From Hydrangea macrophylla (taxonomy: Eukaryota > Streptophyta > Magnoliopsida > Cornales > Hydrangeaceae): a DNA stretch of 64,000 nucleotides. Within the stretch, counting starts at the first letter, position 1. Each line of letters starts with the position of its first letter. The notes beneath the pieces are model-generated. The model saw only the letters and a list, made by a program, of their open reading frames with translations, was not told the DNA's origin and did no database searches. The DNA lies in contig CM066994.1 of NCBI GenBank assembly GCA_033977485.1, positions 45,037,155 to 45,101,154 of the forward strand, read 5' to 3'. Both the position numbers and the translations under genes were made by a program. This document shows, in pieces, positions 23,456 to 34,938 of this stretch.

Positions 23456-25799
23456 TGTGACGCCCAGCCCCGCCACGATTCCCGGCGATGGGGTGTCAAC
23501 CGGCGGAAGTACAACAATAACAGTAGGCTTTGACACCAATCGGTAGTTCCCCGAGTCCAAGACTCCGAGGGTTACCTGTATTAAACGTTCATCATTTGGA
23601 AACATTTATAAAACAGAAGTGTGGTTTTCATTTAAAACATTCTTTCTTGAAACAAAATGTTTTCAATATAAGCAGCGGAAAAATCATAATTAAGCTATCC
23701 TTTTATTTAAAAGCGGGTGGACTAACATTTGTCCAGTTGAAGCATAACATGTTCTTTGAAACCAAATTGTATTACATTAATAAATGATAATCCCCACACA
23801 CGGGGTCTTCAAACTATAGCGGAAGCATTGTCAAGTCTCGGGGCCTTGCCCTTATCTATATCACCTGAAAGAAAGGTTTAAAAGCTCATAAGCCAAAAGG
23901 CTCGTATAGTCATATAACCGCACAATAACATCTGTTATATATCATGCATGAGTGTAATGAATGCCAATGTCAATGCATGAAAACCATTTTCATGCCTTTT
24001 CAAACACTCACCCTCAATCGTCATTATCATTACCCGGACCATGGGCTTCCCGTCCACGTAGGCCTAGCCTCAAACGTGCGGGACTTTGGGCCTTACGAAT
24101 TACACGGAGGCCTAGCCTTTACCGTTACGGGGGTTTCTTGCAGCACATCCCGCAATTCGAGTTCCTAGTGGTACCCATCTCACATGCCTACCCACAAATG
24201 CGGGATTTCTAACTTTTCAAAACAAAATCCTCCGAGAGGGTTTTATGCATGGAAGCCTCTAAGGTCTTCCCTTTTTAAAACCTGGAAGCCTCTAAGGTCT
24301 TCCCTTTTCAAAAATTGAAAGCCTCTAAGGTCTTTCATCCCAAAATCATTTTCGTGATTTTCATGTTCATGTTCGTGCTTATGAAATGATATGACATATG
24401 CGAGCTCTAAGCATCCAGACATATTCAATATTTCATAAGACAGATTATTAAGTCATGCCATCAATTCAAGCAACACAATAGACATGCTGAAATTATCCAG
24501 GTAAACACATAAGGCATAGCAACTCAAGTAACCACTTAAGGCATAGCAGCTCAAGTAAACATGTAAGTACACTATTAACATGTTATACAACTTTATTGAG
24601 GGTCATACGGAACTACCGTTCACCGAGGATAGACTGAATACTTAATCAGAATAGAAACCGGGACTGCTCAATCTGTTACAAATCTCAATATACAATAATG
24701 CGCGTATATTAGTGAGGTACAACACCTCAAAGCATGAGTACAACTACTATTAAAGTAAATTATAACTCTTAAAGCATAGGGTACAAGGCCCCTTAGTTCA
24801 TAACAGACCTAAATACAATAAAACAGAAGATGTTACTAATCTGCTTGAGGTCGCGCGCGCGGGCCGCTCGCGCGGGACCTCGCTCGCGCGGTGTGTGTTC
24901 AGAAGGGTCATGTGTTCAATTTAAAACAATTTTCAAAAATAGCCTGTTCGCGCGCGCGATGTCACAGTTTCGTCTTCTTCTTCTTTTCTTCCCCTGTTTT
25001 GAAATCCAACACTGGTTTTGACCCATTTTGAAAACGTACTTTAAACAGTACTTCCAATACATGAATCTCTTCCTTTTTCCGCATAGATTCCAAATATGAA
25101 ATCGATTTTTCATGAATCAAAACACAGCTCTTGATTTTATCAAAAAACCGAATGGTGACAAAACTTTAAATCGACCGTTCGTCGCAACCGTTGCGAATTA
25201 GCTTTTGAAATTTGAAATGGAGCCTCGTGGGATCAAGACCTTTCATTTGATATAAAGAAAGCAAGATTCTGTGACAGTTTTTCTGTTCGCTATTTTTAGA
25301 CCCTTAACGATATATGTATATGAGATACATATATATATATATATACTAACAGTTTAAATACAAACTGAATTTACAAATACAATAGTAAGCTTACCCAATT
25401 CTCAATCCAAAGCTTGGATTGAAACTCCTGAATCAATATAAGTTATGTGTGTATGTGTGTGTAATAATATGTGTGGTGTGTATCAACAATTTAAGTGTGT
25501 GTGTGTCCACGAGATGAAGAGACAGTGGAGAGATAGAGAGACTGTAGAGAGAGTTGCTGAGGAATTGAGTGAACTCAAGATGTGTATATATAGATTAGAA
25601 ATGCTTGGGCACCAAGCATATAATTCATACAATACACTTGCACACACTGTGCACTAAACTAAAATTGGGCTCCAAGTTTTACAGAGAATTTCTTGTGTGT
25701 GTTGAGCTCACGCAATGATACACACATGCAGGTAAAAATTGTACTGCCAATGAACCCAAAACTGGTATTAATCGCAAATAAAAATTAAGGGGCATTACA
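23456..25799 (-). mobile_element. Tekay/Del chromovirus LTR B, shared by two internal regions
   Basis: The LTR is 2344 bp, TGTAATGCCCC at 25799 to GTCACA at 23456. It serves as 5' LTR of copy 1 (primer site at 23441) and as 3' LTR of copy 2 (polypurine tract at 25800-25817, chromodomain stop at 25869). Compared with LTR A it has a CG-rich insertion near 24858 (an extra gggccgctcgcgc-like unit) and a longer TA run near 25330. No target duplication separates it from either internal region, so it is not an independent insertion. Confidence 0.93.
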
Positions 25800-28559
25800 T
25801 CCTACCCACCTTAAAAGAAATTTTGTCCGCGAAATTCGCACACAGATAATCATTAGCACGGAAATAACTCAAGAAGCAAATAATTGCGGATATCGATCAC
25901 GCATCTCCTTCTCATTCTCCCAAGTAGTCTCCTCAGTACCATGGTGACGCCACAGTACTCGAACCAAACGAATAGTTCTACCACGAAGCACATGCTCCTT
26001 AGCTTCCAGAATTTGTACGGGTTGTTCCTCGTAAGACACATCTTGCTCTAACGGTAAATTTGTCCAATCTAACACATGAGACGGATCAGGTTCATACTTC
26101 CGAAGCATCGAAATATGAAATACATTATGAACTTTCGCCAACTGCGGAGGCAAAGCCAACCGATAGGCAACTTCACCCACACGTTCTAAAATCTGGAAAG
26201 GTCCAATGAAACGGGGTGAAAGCTTCTTATCCTGTCCAAAACGAAGCACACCACGACGAGGTGAAACTTTGAGAAACACATGATCTCCAACTTCAAAGGA
26301 CAACGGTCTCCTCTTCTTATCAGCATAACTTTTCTATCGGCTCTGAGCCGTAAGTATCCTCGCACGAATCAATTTTATCTTTTTAGTAGTTTCCCTTACT
26401 AGATCTGGTCCCAACAGAGACGCTTCTCCAACTTCTGTCCAACATACGGGAGAACGACACGGTCGTCCATAAAGGGCCTCAAATGGTGCCATCTGAATGC
26501 TTGCCTGATAACTATTGTTATACGCAAACTCGGTCAATGGTATGTGGTCTTCCCAACTACCCTTGAAGTCCATAACACAAGCTCGTAACATATCTTCCAA
26601 GGTCTGTATAGTACGTTCTGACTGACCATCCGTCTGAGGATGAAAAGCCGTACTCAATCTCAATTCTGTTCCCAAAGCTTTCTGGAGACCCTCCCAAAAC
26701 AATGAAGTAAACCGCGGATCTCGATCTGACACAATCGAAACAGGGACTCCATGCAATCGAATGATCTCTCGAATATACAAGCGACTAAGGACATCAACCG
26801 AATCGGTCAAACGCATTACCAGAAAATGTGCAGACTTTGTCAAACGATCCACAATGACCCAAACGGCATCATGACCGCGTGGTGACCTAGGAAGTGCTGT
26901 CACAAAATCCATTGTCACGTGTTCCCATTTCCACTCTGAAACTGGTAATGGTTGTAATAACCCTGTAGGTCTCTGATGTTCGGCTTTCACTTGTTGACAA
27001 GTCAAACATCGAGATACAAACTTAGCGACATCGCGCTTCATACCCTTCCACCAAAACTGACGTCGCAGACTATGGTACATCTTGTTACCTCCCGGATGCA
27101 CCGCTAATCGCGAATGATGGAATTCCCTCATCACTTGTTCACGAACTGCCAAAGGCACAAACAAACGGTCTTTGAACTTCAACCCACGCTCGGAGTCAAA
27201 AGTCCAACCTTCTATAACATCACCTCGAAGAATTCGCATACGAAAAGTAGATGCTACCTGATCAGACTGTTGCTCATCTTTCACTTGTTGAATGATCGAC
27301 GGTTGAGCTATAATAAAATATAATGAAGCACGATTCTCAGAATCGTTGAGCTCAACCTCAAACTCCCCAATCTGATCGAGCATGTTCCATTCCTGAATGG
27401 CCAGACAAGCCAATGAACCTCGTGACTTGCGACTCAGCGCATCAGCCAATACATTTGCCTTCCCTGGATGATACTGTAGTTCGAAGTCATAATCTTCTAA
27501 GTACTCCATCCATCGACGTTGTCGAAGATTCAAATCGCGTTGAGTAAAGATATACTTCAAGCTCTTGTGGTCTGAAAAGACATCAAATCGTTCCCCATAC
27601 AAGTAATGACGCCATAACTTTAAGGCAAACACAACGGCAGCAAGCTCTAAATCATGAGTTGGATAATTCTGCTCATGAGGCTTCAACTGGCGCGAACCAT
27701 AGGCAACAACTTTGCCTTCTTGCATAAGTACACACCCCAAACCAAGAAGTGAAGCATCACAATAAATTGCGTAGTCAACACCACGCTCCGGAATAATCAA
27801 AATCGGTGCAGAAGTCAATCGAGTCTTTAAAAGCTGAAAAGTTTTCTCACACTCCTCAGTCCAAATGAATTTCACCCCTTTACGCGTAAGCTTAGTCAAA
27901 GGTGAAGCAATACGAGAAAAGTCCTTTACAAAGCGACGGTAATAGCCTGCTAAACCCAAGAAACTACGTACCTCAAATACGTTCTTAGGTGGCTGCCAAT
28001 CCATAACAGCTTCAATCTTTGATGAATCAACTGACACTCCATCTCTCGAGACGACGTGTCCCAAAAATTTCACTTCTGTCAACCAAAAATCACATTTAAA
28101 TAATTTACCGAACAATCGGTGGGTACGCAATACTTGTAGGACAATCCTCAAGTGTTCCTCATGAAGTTCCTTAGAGGAAGAGTAGATAAGAATGTCATCA
28201 ATAAATACAATCACGAATTTGTCCAAATACTCGTGAAATACTCGCTGCATAAGATCCATAAATGCTGCTGGAGCATTGGTCAATCCGAATGGCATAACCA
28301 TAAACTCAAAATGTCCATATCGGGACCTAAAAGCTGTCTTCGAGATGTCTGACTCTCGAATACGGAGTTGATGATAACCCGATCTCAGATCAATCTTGGA
28401 GAAACAAGTGGAACCTTTGAGTTGATCAAACAAATCATCAATTCTAGGAAGTGGATACTTATTCTTGATCGTCACATGATTGAGTTTTCGATAATCGATA
28501 CACAATCTCAACGTTCCATCCTTCTTCTTAACAAAGAGAACAGGAGCTCCCCACGGGGA
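25800..28559 (-). pseudogene. Chromovirus copy 2: truncated RT-RNase H-integrase-chromodomain
   Basis: Copy 2 keeps the same frame from the RT domain at 28559 down to the chromodomain stop at 25869-25871. One in-frame TAG at 26334-26336 interrupts it where copy 1 has CAG. RT (FIDDILIYS), RNase H, integrase HHCC and DDE segments and the chromodomain are all recognisable and closely match copy 1. Gag, protease, the RT N-terminus, the primer site and the distal LTR are missing. Sequence identity with copy 1 stops abruptly after ccccacgggga at 28559, where copia sequence begins. Confidence 0.9.
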
Positions 28560-29200
28560 AAAAATCAACTATCCAGCTATTAGTATATGTAGAAGATGCT
28601 GCCAAGACACTACATATAGAGGGAAAAGAGAAAACTGCTGAGGTAAGAAACCTAATGTTTCCTGACAATTGAGGGGAGTCACTGTGAAGAGATGGATGAA
28701 ATAAGGAGGCTAGCTAGAGCAACATTAGAAGTACCACATGAGGAAGCATGAAAATTGAGATAAGAAAGCAATTGCTGGCATTGATCTTGAGTTAAGGCAA
28801 AAGGAAGTTGGCCACTGGATGGAGAATCATCAAGGCATTCTGATTGAGAATTGAACACTTGATTAGCTTGATGAGAAGGGGCCTTATGATTAAACTTGTA
28901 ACTAGGAGGAAACCCATGCAATTTGTAGCAATTATTGATAGTATGAACAAGTCTCCCACAGTGAGAACACAGGGGTCTGTCTTTGCAAGGAGGTGGTTTG
29001 GAATAAGAAGTATTATGATTCTTCTTAAATTGGTCAGTTCTGGCCATGAATGAAGCTTGATCAGAGACTGCAAAAAGAATGTTACCCATCTGCTCTTCAT
29101 CTTGAATAACCATAGAGAAGAAATTTTTGATTGGGTGGAGAGGATCCAATTGAAGGATCTGACTGAGAATGTGCGAAAAAGAATCATTTAACCCCATAAA
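28560..29200 (-). pseudogene. Ty1/copia gag remnant, ending at the protease active site
   Basis: The minus-strand frame 29197-28679 (172 aa) opens MGLNDSFSHILSQILQLDPL, typical of copia gag. It carries a CCHC knuckle, CSHCGRLVHTINNCYKLHG, at residues ~77-90, followed by LTQDQCQQLLSYL. After a frame change, codons at ~28620-28560 read ...YTNSWIVD, the run-up to the copia protease motif (normally D-S-G), and stop there at the junction with the chromovirus. The N-terminal gag part is not readable in frame. The rest of the element is lost or lies at 15730-16078. Confidence 0.8.
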
Positions 29201-29817
29201 ACACCATAGTTGGTTATTTCACCCCCAAAAACCTTTTGAGTTTTGAAATAGGAATTGACGATGAGTTGATCTTGATTTAGAGGAGATAAAAGTCTTCTTT
29301 CGAGAGAAACAATCTTTAAGATCCAACCACGTTTCTTGAGAGATGTTGATGTAAATCACACTAGCTGCAATTTCTCAGGAAATTGAGTTAAGCAGCAATG
29401 AAAGGACAAACCCTAATTAATTTTTTCTTTGCTGTTAAAGCCATGATCATTGATCAGCTCCAAGTGTTGTAATTATCTCCAGTAGGAGATCACGTAACAA
29501 GCACAGAACCACGACTGTCTGCATGATGAAGATATAAAGGTCATCGGTTTGATCCACATGAGGAGTTGAAACTTGTGGAGGCATAGTGTTTGGCTCACAA
29601 GAAAATTAGCTCAAAAAAAAAAAAAACCCCTTGAGAATTGAAGAATTAATCAAGGAATTCTACAATGAAAGTCGAGGAAGGAGAAAGAAGAATCAGTAAC
29701 AAACAATTACTGAATATTATAGAGAACACAAGAAAATGAAAAAGAAAATCTAAAGAATGATGAGCGAGAAAATTAAAGAATGTGAGAAAATATGTAGTGA
29801 AAGGAAAGAATATTTAT

Positions 29818-29829
29818 GCTCTGATACCA
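29818..29829 (-). promoter_or_regulatory. Primer binding site of the copia remnant (tRNA-Met type)
   Basis: Minus-strand TGGTATCAGAGC lies about 620 bp upstream of the gag fragment. The 5' LTR should begin directly above it, from 29830 upward, probably ending before the Stowaway at 30053. The LTR borders cannot be set, because no partner LTR is in the window. Confidence 0.75.
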
Positions 29830-30050
29830 TATCAAAAGTAAGAGAGAGAAACAATTGTATAGAATTATAAATTAATGACATCCCTCTGTATTTTTATAGA
29901 CAGAGGTCACTCCTATTGAATCAACTAAACTATTGAGTTACTTTACTGAGTTTATTGAGTTAGTTGAAGAACAGAATAACAAACTATAACAAAACAAACA
30001 AATTTAACGATGCTAATGTAAACTCATGTAATACTACTAACCTAAAGAAG
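29830..30050 (-). mobile_element. Probable 5' LTR portion of the copia remnant
   Basis: Its place next to the primer site and its minus-sense text, which holds a ctataaaaatacagaggg box at about 29886-29904, fit a short copia LTR with a TATA element. The outer end was not identified. Confidence 0.45.
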
Positions 30051-30052
30051 TA

Positions 30053-30305
30053 CTCACTCCGTCCCTTTTTTTGAGTCTATCTTTGGGAACTCAACTTATT
30101 AAGGGGACAAAAAGAATTTACACCTACTTTCTACAATTGCCCCTAATCATTACAATAACTTTTTTAGTTTTGTCTTGGTGTAGATTTCAAGAAAGGGTAG
30201 TTTTGAAAAGTAAGTAAATATTGTATGCCAATTTAGAAAAGTGGACACTAATTTTGAGACATCCCAAAATAGTATATAGGACTAAAAAAAAAAGGACGGA
30301 AGGAG
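30053..30305. mobile_element. Stowaway-type MITE 1 (253 bp)
   Basis: Terminal inverted repeats ctcactccgtccc and (reverse) ctccttccgtcc are flanked by TA on both sides (30051-30052, 30306-30307). The Stowaway family of Tc1/mariner MITEs uses CTCCCTCCGTCCC ends and a TA target. It has the same length and much the same interior as the copy at 58162-58414. No coding capacity. Confidence 0.88.
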
Positions 30306-30571
30306 TAATCATTTTGTGGCCTTTACTCGTGGAAATTTTAAGGGAAAGATGGTTTCATTCATGAATGAAAATTCTTACTTCCCCCTGAATTTTTCAAATA
30401 AATATTAGAGCTTGTAAAAATCTCAAAATCATAATATATATTTACATACACACAGTCCGAATTTTGAGCGGATCTTAAAAAAATAGACTATGTAAATATT
30501 GAAAAATTCGCACTCTTTGAAATTTCTTAGTCTTTTGTAAATTTTTTTTCAGTTTTTACACAATCCGTCTC

Positions 30572-31141
30572 CAATGATGGATCTAGGGGGGTGGCAAGGG
30601 GGGCGATCGCCCGCCATAAATTTGGAAAAAAATAGTTAATTGTACTAGTATTATTTTGAAATACCCGTTAAGTATATACACTCGCCCCCTCTAATATTTT
30701 TTTTTTTAAATTATTAAGCTCGTTCCCCCTTAGATTTTTTTTAGGGTGATGCTATTGTCACTCCATCATTGAACCAATGCACTCCATGGTATCATTCTTA
30801 AAACATGTGGTACATGCATGTCATGCATTATATACATGGTACCACATGCTCTGATAGTGGTACCATGGAGTGCATTGGTTCAATGATGGAGTGGAAATAA
30901 CAATTCCCTTTTTTTAATTGATGTGTATATGCAATTTTTGAAAAAGTTTGGTGTGTGTTTATAAATACAAATTCTGAATCTAGTTTATAAATTGCTCCAT
31001 ACGTTGTTGATTTAAATAATTTGTATTTATCTCTCCTTATATATTTATCTCATTATCAAAAATGTCTAAATAAACACCATTTTTTCCCCTAAACCCCCCT
31101 ATATCTTTGGCTCCTAGACTAGATTCCTGGATCCGTCCTTC
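30572..31141. mobile_element. hAT-like non-autonomous element, 570 bp, with a nested hairpin MITE
   Basis: Left end caatgatggatctagg and right end (reverse) gaaggacggatccagg form an imperfect inverted repeat. Flanks are tccgtctc (30564-30571) and tccatctc (31142-31149), an 8-bp duplication with one mismatch. The interior carries gggcgatcgcccgcc and gccccct runs like the elements at 37558 and 38110. No transposase. Confidence 0.6.
30743..30908. mobile_element. Hairpin MITE nested in the hAT-like element
   Basis: Arms 30759-30791 and 30861-30893 are perfect 33-bp inverted repeats (cactccatcattgaacc...), extending with mismatches to about 30743 and 30908 (agggtgatgctattg against agggaattgttattt). 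The central loop holds further acatgtggta/taccacatg pairing. Target duplication lies in T-runs and cannot be resolved. Superfamily unsure. Confidence 0.7.
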
Positions 31142-31190
31142 TCCATCTCTTAAATCTGTTTTTTAAGGTGCATTTATGATCCAGACTCTA

Positions 31191-31390
31191 AATATATATA
31201 TATATATATATATAATATATATATATATATATAGGACATAACTTCATGATTTGGGTAACAGATTTTCCTATTGATCGGCAGCCTGGTCCGACCCGATCAA
31301 GAACCGAGGTGAGAGAGGGCTAGAGTGGACTATGACCACACTATGCATATTTAAGCATATATAATTATATATATATATATATATATATAA
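31191..31390. repeat. Two AT microsatellites
   Basis: Runs of (AT)n lie at about 31191-31233 and 31363-31390, separated by ~130 bp of plain sequence. They are probably polymorphic. Confidence 0.85.
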
Positions 31391-31399
31391 TAATAATAA

Positions 31400-32018
31400 C
31401 GTTATCATCCCCAATAAATATTGGAAAAAAAATTATGTATAGTATTTTGTCTCAAATGTAATTTAATTAATCATCCTTATATATTTGTTCCATTACCTTT
31501 TCTTATCATTTTTCCATTTAATTCAACCCAAATTGTTCTATATCGTTGAAGCTTAAAAAATTGTAGTAAGCTATATGAATCCCTATAATGGAAAAATCGT
31601 GATATCAAACCAATTCTACGATTTCTACCCATAAATATATAATATGTCCAAAAAAACCTCGCATCGGTGGTGTTGCTCCCAACCCGATACCACTTTCCTC
31701 ATCCAATACAAAAATCCTCGATATTAAATTACACGTTCAAACCTACGTTGGTATGAATCAGTCGTTTCAACACAGCATAGTTTGAAATTTTGAACCCCAT
31801 ATGAGAACTAATCAAGCAAGGTTTAACTAGGATGAGCCAACCCAATTTGGGAGAGATTTTATGTTCGCGTACAAAAAATGACATTAAATGCTTAGCTCCA
31901 ATCTGTATTTACATTTTTTTTTTGGTCCTTTTGATGTGTAAAGTTGGTAAGGTAAGCCGTGGAACAAAACTGACGGGACAAGGTGATCTGGGGTAGGCTG
32001 AATAGAGCAGAGTGACAC
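31400..32018. other. AT-rich intergenic stretch, no feature seen
   Basis: I find no gene, inverted repeat or transposon end that I can support here. Confidence 0.5.
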
Positions 32019-32021
32019 TAA

Positions 32022-32854
32022 GATCTCGTTTGATAAAATTGAAAATAAAGTTCTTAATTTTTAATACTGAAAAATTTAAGTTAATATTGAATTTAAAATT
32101 TGAAAAACAATATTCAATTTTTGGAATAGATTATATTCAGTATTTTTTATTTTTTATTTTTTATGTTTTTTGTTTCTAGTACAACTTATTCTTTACTTAA
32201 AAATTTCAGTACGTTTTTAGATACTTTTTCAATGAAGTGGTGCATTTATCAAACGAACTGAAAATAATAAGTGCTGAAACTTTTTGTTTGCAGTAGTCAA
32301 TTGAATTATGGGTTAAATACACTTACACTCCATGTGATTTGGCCGATTTGCACTTATACTCTGTGCTTTAAATTTTGGCACTAATATCCCTTGTGGTTAA
32401 TTCGGACTAAAAGCGCAACCATGATTGTTTCCATCCAAATTAATGGTTTTACACTTGGGAGTCCTATTTTGAAGGATAAAATGACTCTTTTGCCCCTACA
32501 AGTCGTATTAAAAGGAAAATAAGTTATAAATCATTTTCTTTGGGTCAAGTATATGACCTATGTCAAGAAAATCATAAAAAATGTCAAAGATTTTTTCTCA
32601 CCCAATTCAAAATCATATGTTTATCCCTAAATAAATTGAATTAAACGAATTTTGTTCTTATTATTATTATGAAGACTTGGGGTTAATTTGGTCATTTCAG
32701 CTTGATCTATTAGCAAATTTTTTACGGTTGCACTTTTGTCCGAACCACAATGGAGTACTAGTGCCAAAATTTAAGCCACAAAGAATAAGTGCAAATCAGT
32801 CCAACCATGGAGAATATAAGTGTATTTAACGATCTTGAATTATCAAACACACCG
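32022..32854. mobile_element. PIF/Harbinger-like MITE split by a Mutator-like element
   Basis: Outer ends gatctcgtttgata and (reverse) cggtgtgtttgata are flanked by taa on both sides (32019-32021, 32855-32857), fitting a 3-bp TWA target. Its right terminal segment resumes after the inner insertion at 32844. Without the insertion it would be about 300 bp. Confidence 0.55.
32310..32834. mobile_element. Mutator-like non-autonomous element, 525 bp, long terminal inverted repeats
   Basis: Ends of roughly 115 bp are inverted copies of each other: gggttaaatacactta...tgtgctttaaattttggcac on the left against gtgccaaaatttaagccac...gtgtatttaacgatc on the right. The 9-bp target duplication ttgaattat is exact (32301-32309, 32835-32843). 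Long TIRs with a 9-bp duplication are the hallmark of MULEs. No transposase inside. Confidence 0.85.
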
Positions 32855-33121
32855 TAAAGCTGCAAAACCAACAAAAAGAAAAATGAAAATTAACAATCAC
32901 AATTGGGGTACCCGACATGGTTAAAACAATAAAACAAAAATAAATAAATAAATAATTCCCAAAACTAAACAACTGGATCGGCCTATTCGAATGACAACTG
33001 ACAAGTTGACCCAAATAACAATGTTAATTAGTGTTTTGGGCCAACGGGCCATTATGGACAGACGACCTAGAGCAAGTGGCCTGCCCCAGTACTACTTTTC
33101 CCACATTATTGGATAAGTTTA

Positions 33122-33350
33122 GGGCCTGTTTGGAAATGTTCAAAATAGAATTTGATTCAATTTATGTCAAAACTTTTTTTCTGGCTTTATCAGAACTAGT
33201 GGTAGATTGGTCTGACAAAGAAACCAATTTTCAAAAAATTTATTAAGATTGGCAGCTAAATACTTATCAAACTTAATTCCCACAAGAATCTATAAAAAGT
33301 TGAATTTGAGCTCCACTAGTTTTTTTTTTGGACATTCCAAAACAGGCCCC
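33122..33350. mobile_element. Tourist-like (PIF/Harbinger) MITE, 229 bp
   Basis: Ends gggcctgtttggaaatgt and (reverse) ggggcctgttttggaatgt are flanked by tta (33119-33121, 33351-33353). The GGGCCTGTTTGG end and TTA target are standard for Tourist elements. No coding capacity. Confidence 0.85.
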
Positions 33351-33353
33351 TTA

Positions 33354-33720
33354 GTGGTATGCAAAATTGTAAATGGGGCCGGATGTGGCTGGCAGAGAAG
33401 TTTTCTCATATGTGAGGTGTTTTCTCCATTATTATAAGAGCCACATATACCTCATAAAATTATTCAAATATAACAAGTGTCCCACAGGTTTGACGGTCAC
33501 ACAATAAAATTATTTCTTTCCTGCAAAAGAGTGTTTGTTCATCTTTGAGTGTCTACCTTACATCATTACATGCATCGAGTAATAAGAGTGTCTAGGATGT
33601 TAGTTGATCGAGTAATATGAAAAACTATGCTATGGATGGTTTAATCATTATTTATTTCAATAGATTTGGTGTTTATGTAGCTGCTTTCTGGTTAATCCTA
33701 AAATGATTCATTCTCAGGCA
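33354..33720. other. Intergenic stretch, no feature seen
   Basis: AT-rich sequence with no ORF or repeat border that I can support. A short gacggtcacaca phrase near 33492 resembles phrases at about 34210 and 36610 and may be decayed MITE. Confidence 0.4.
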
Positions 33721-33731
33721 AAAACACCTTT

Positions 33732-33893
33732 TTTTTTTGTAATTGTGGGTGTCCAGGTCAGCTTGCACGCACTTCGACTAATCTCACGAGGCCAGGGTGT
33801 CTGGGTGAATCACCTGTGGTCACTCTCTTGAGATTCGAACTTGAGACCTCTGAGTATAACACCCAAAGACATTATCATCCGACCACAAGGAAA
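33732..33893 (-). mobile_element. tRNA-derived SINE (Au-like), minus strand
   Basis: On the minus strand the unit starts with an A-box-like tggtcggatgataatg, has a B box ggtctcaagttcgaatctc, and ends ...gaagtgcgtgcaagctgacctggacaccca before a T/A-rich tail. That tail phrase recalls the Au SINE family of flowering plants. Flanks aaaacacc-t(n) and aaaacact-t(n) look like a target duplication. Length fits a SINE. RNA polymerase III promoter boxes are visible; activity is unknown. Confidence 0.65.
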
Positions 33894-34185
33894 GTAATTA
33901 AAACACTTTTTTTTTTTGTTATAAAAATAAGATTACGGGACTTGGTCTGCATGTGATCCTATTCTATGCATGTTTTCATTAATAGTATTAACATTGACTA
34001 TTTTCCTTTTTAAGTGGCACTAATTTTTTACGCCAGTACGTATAAATTAGTCACTATATTTATTAAGCGTTTCACCTACCAGTAAAGTACATTAAGACTA
34101 TATCTTGATTATGAATATGCTGTAACAAATGTTCTTTGTGAATTAATTTTTGGAAACATAAGTGCGGTGCATGGTAATCCTTTAA

Positions 34186-34312
34186 TAATGAGAAATTATT
34201 TCATGTGACGGACAACAAATTCTCTCTTGTAGTCGTAACATTTACGTGGGTTCTAAACTAATCACGGTGGCCTTCACACGACGTCACGATCGCACAGAGT
34301 AATTTCTCATCA
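34186..34312. mobile_element. Possible short MITE (inverted repeat)
   Basis: aatgagaaattatttcatgtgac at the left pairs with (reverse) gatgagaaattactctgtgcgat at the right. Target duplication not resolved. It lies about 500 bp upstream of the F-box gene. Confidence 0.4.
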
Positions 34313-34938
34313 CTGTCACCTGGTGTGACTTCTTGAGTAATTTGAGTATTCCATGAATCTCACGTGAGCCCTATAGTAATTAAGAGATAGCAGTGATATA
34401 TAGTGCATGTTTGTTATTGCATATTTCTCCATTTTAAGCAGTTTTGGTAGCCCAAATTACTTTTTGATCTGTTTGTTGCAACGAAAAAATAAGCAGATCT
34501 TGTCAAAAAAGTAGTTGGCAATAAGCAGGTAGGTGAGGTGTTGCTTTTCAAGGTTCTCTCTATTTTAATCAATTCCACAACATGCAACCAAACACCTAAG
34601 CCATATTAAGCAGTTCTACTAATCACAATTAAAATCGTAAAAATATAGACAAATGGCTTCATAGTCCCACAGTGTGACCATTTCTCCTAATTACCTAACC
34701 TCAAGCTTTTCTGAGCCACTTTATTTTGCCACCTAATGAACTTAAAAATTCAAGTTTGTAAAAACACAACATTAGATTATTTTCTTTTACACTCTTCTAA
34801 TTCCTAATAAGCAACAAACTCAACCGATCTTATAGTCACATGTTGATTTCAACATTGAAACATTCAAACCCTAAACTAACCTCCCCATATAACACAGTGA
34901 TCAAGGAACTGAAAACCCCCAAAAAAATACCAAATCAA

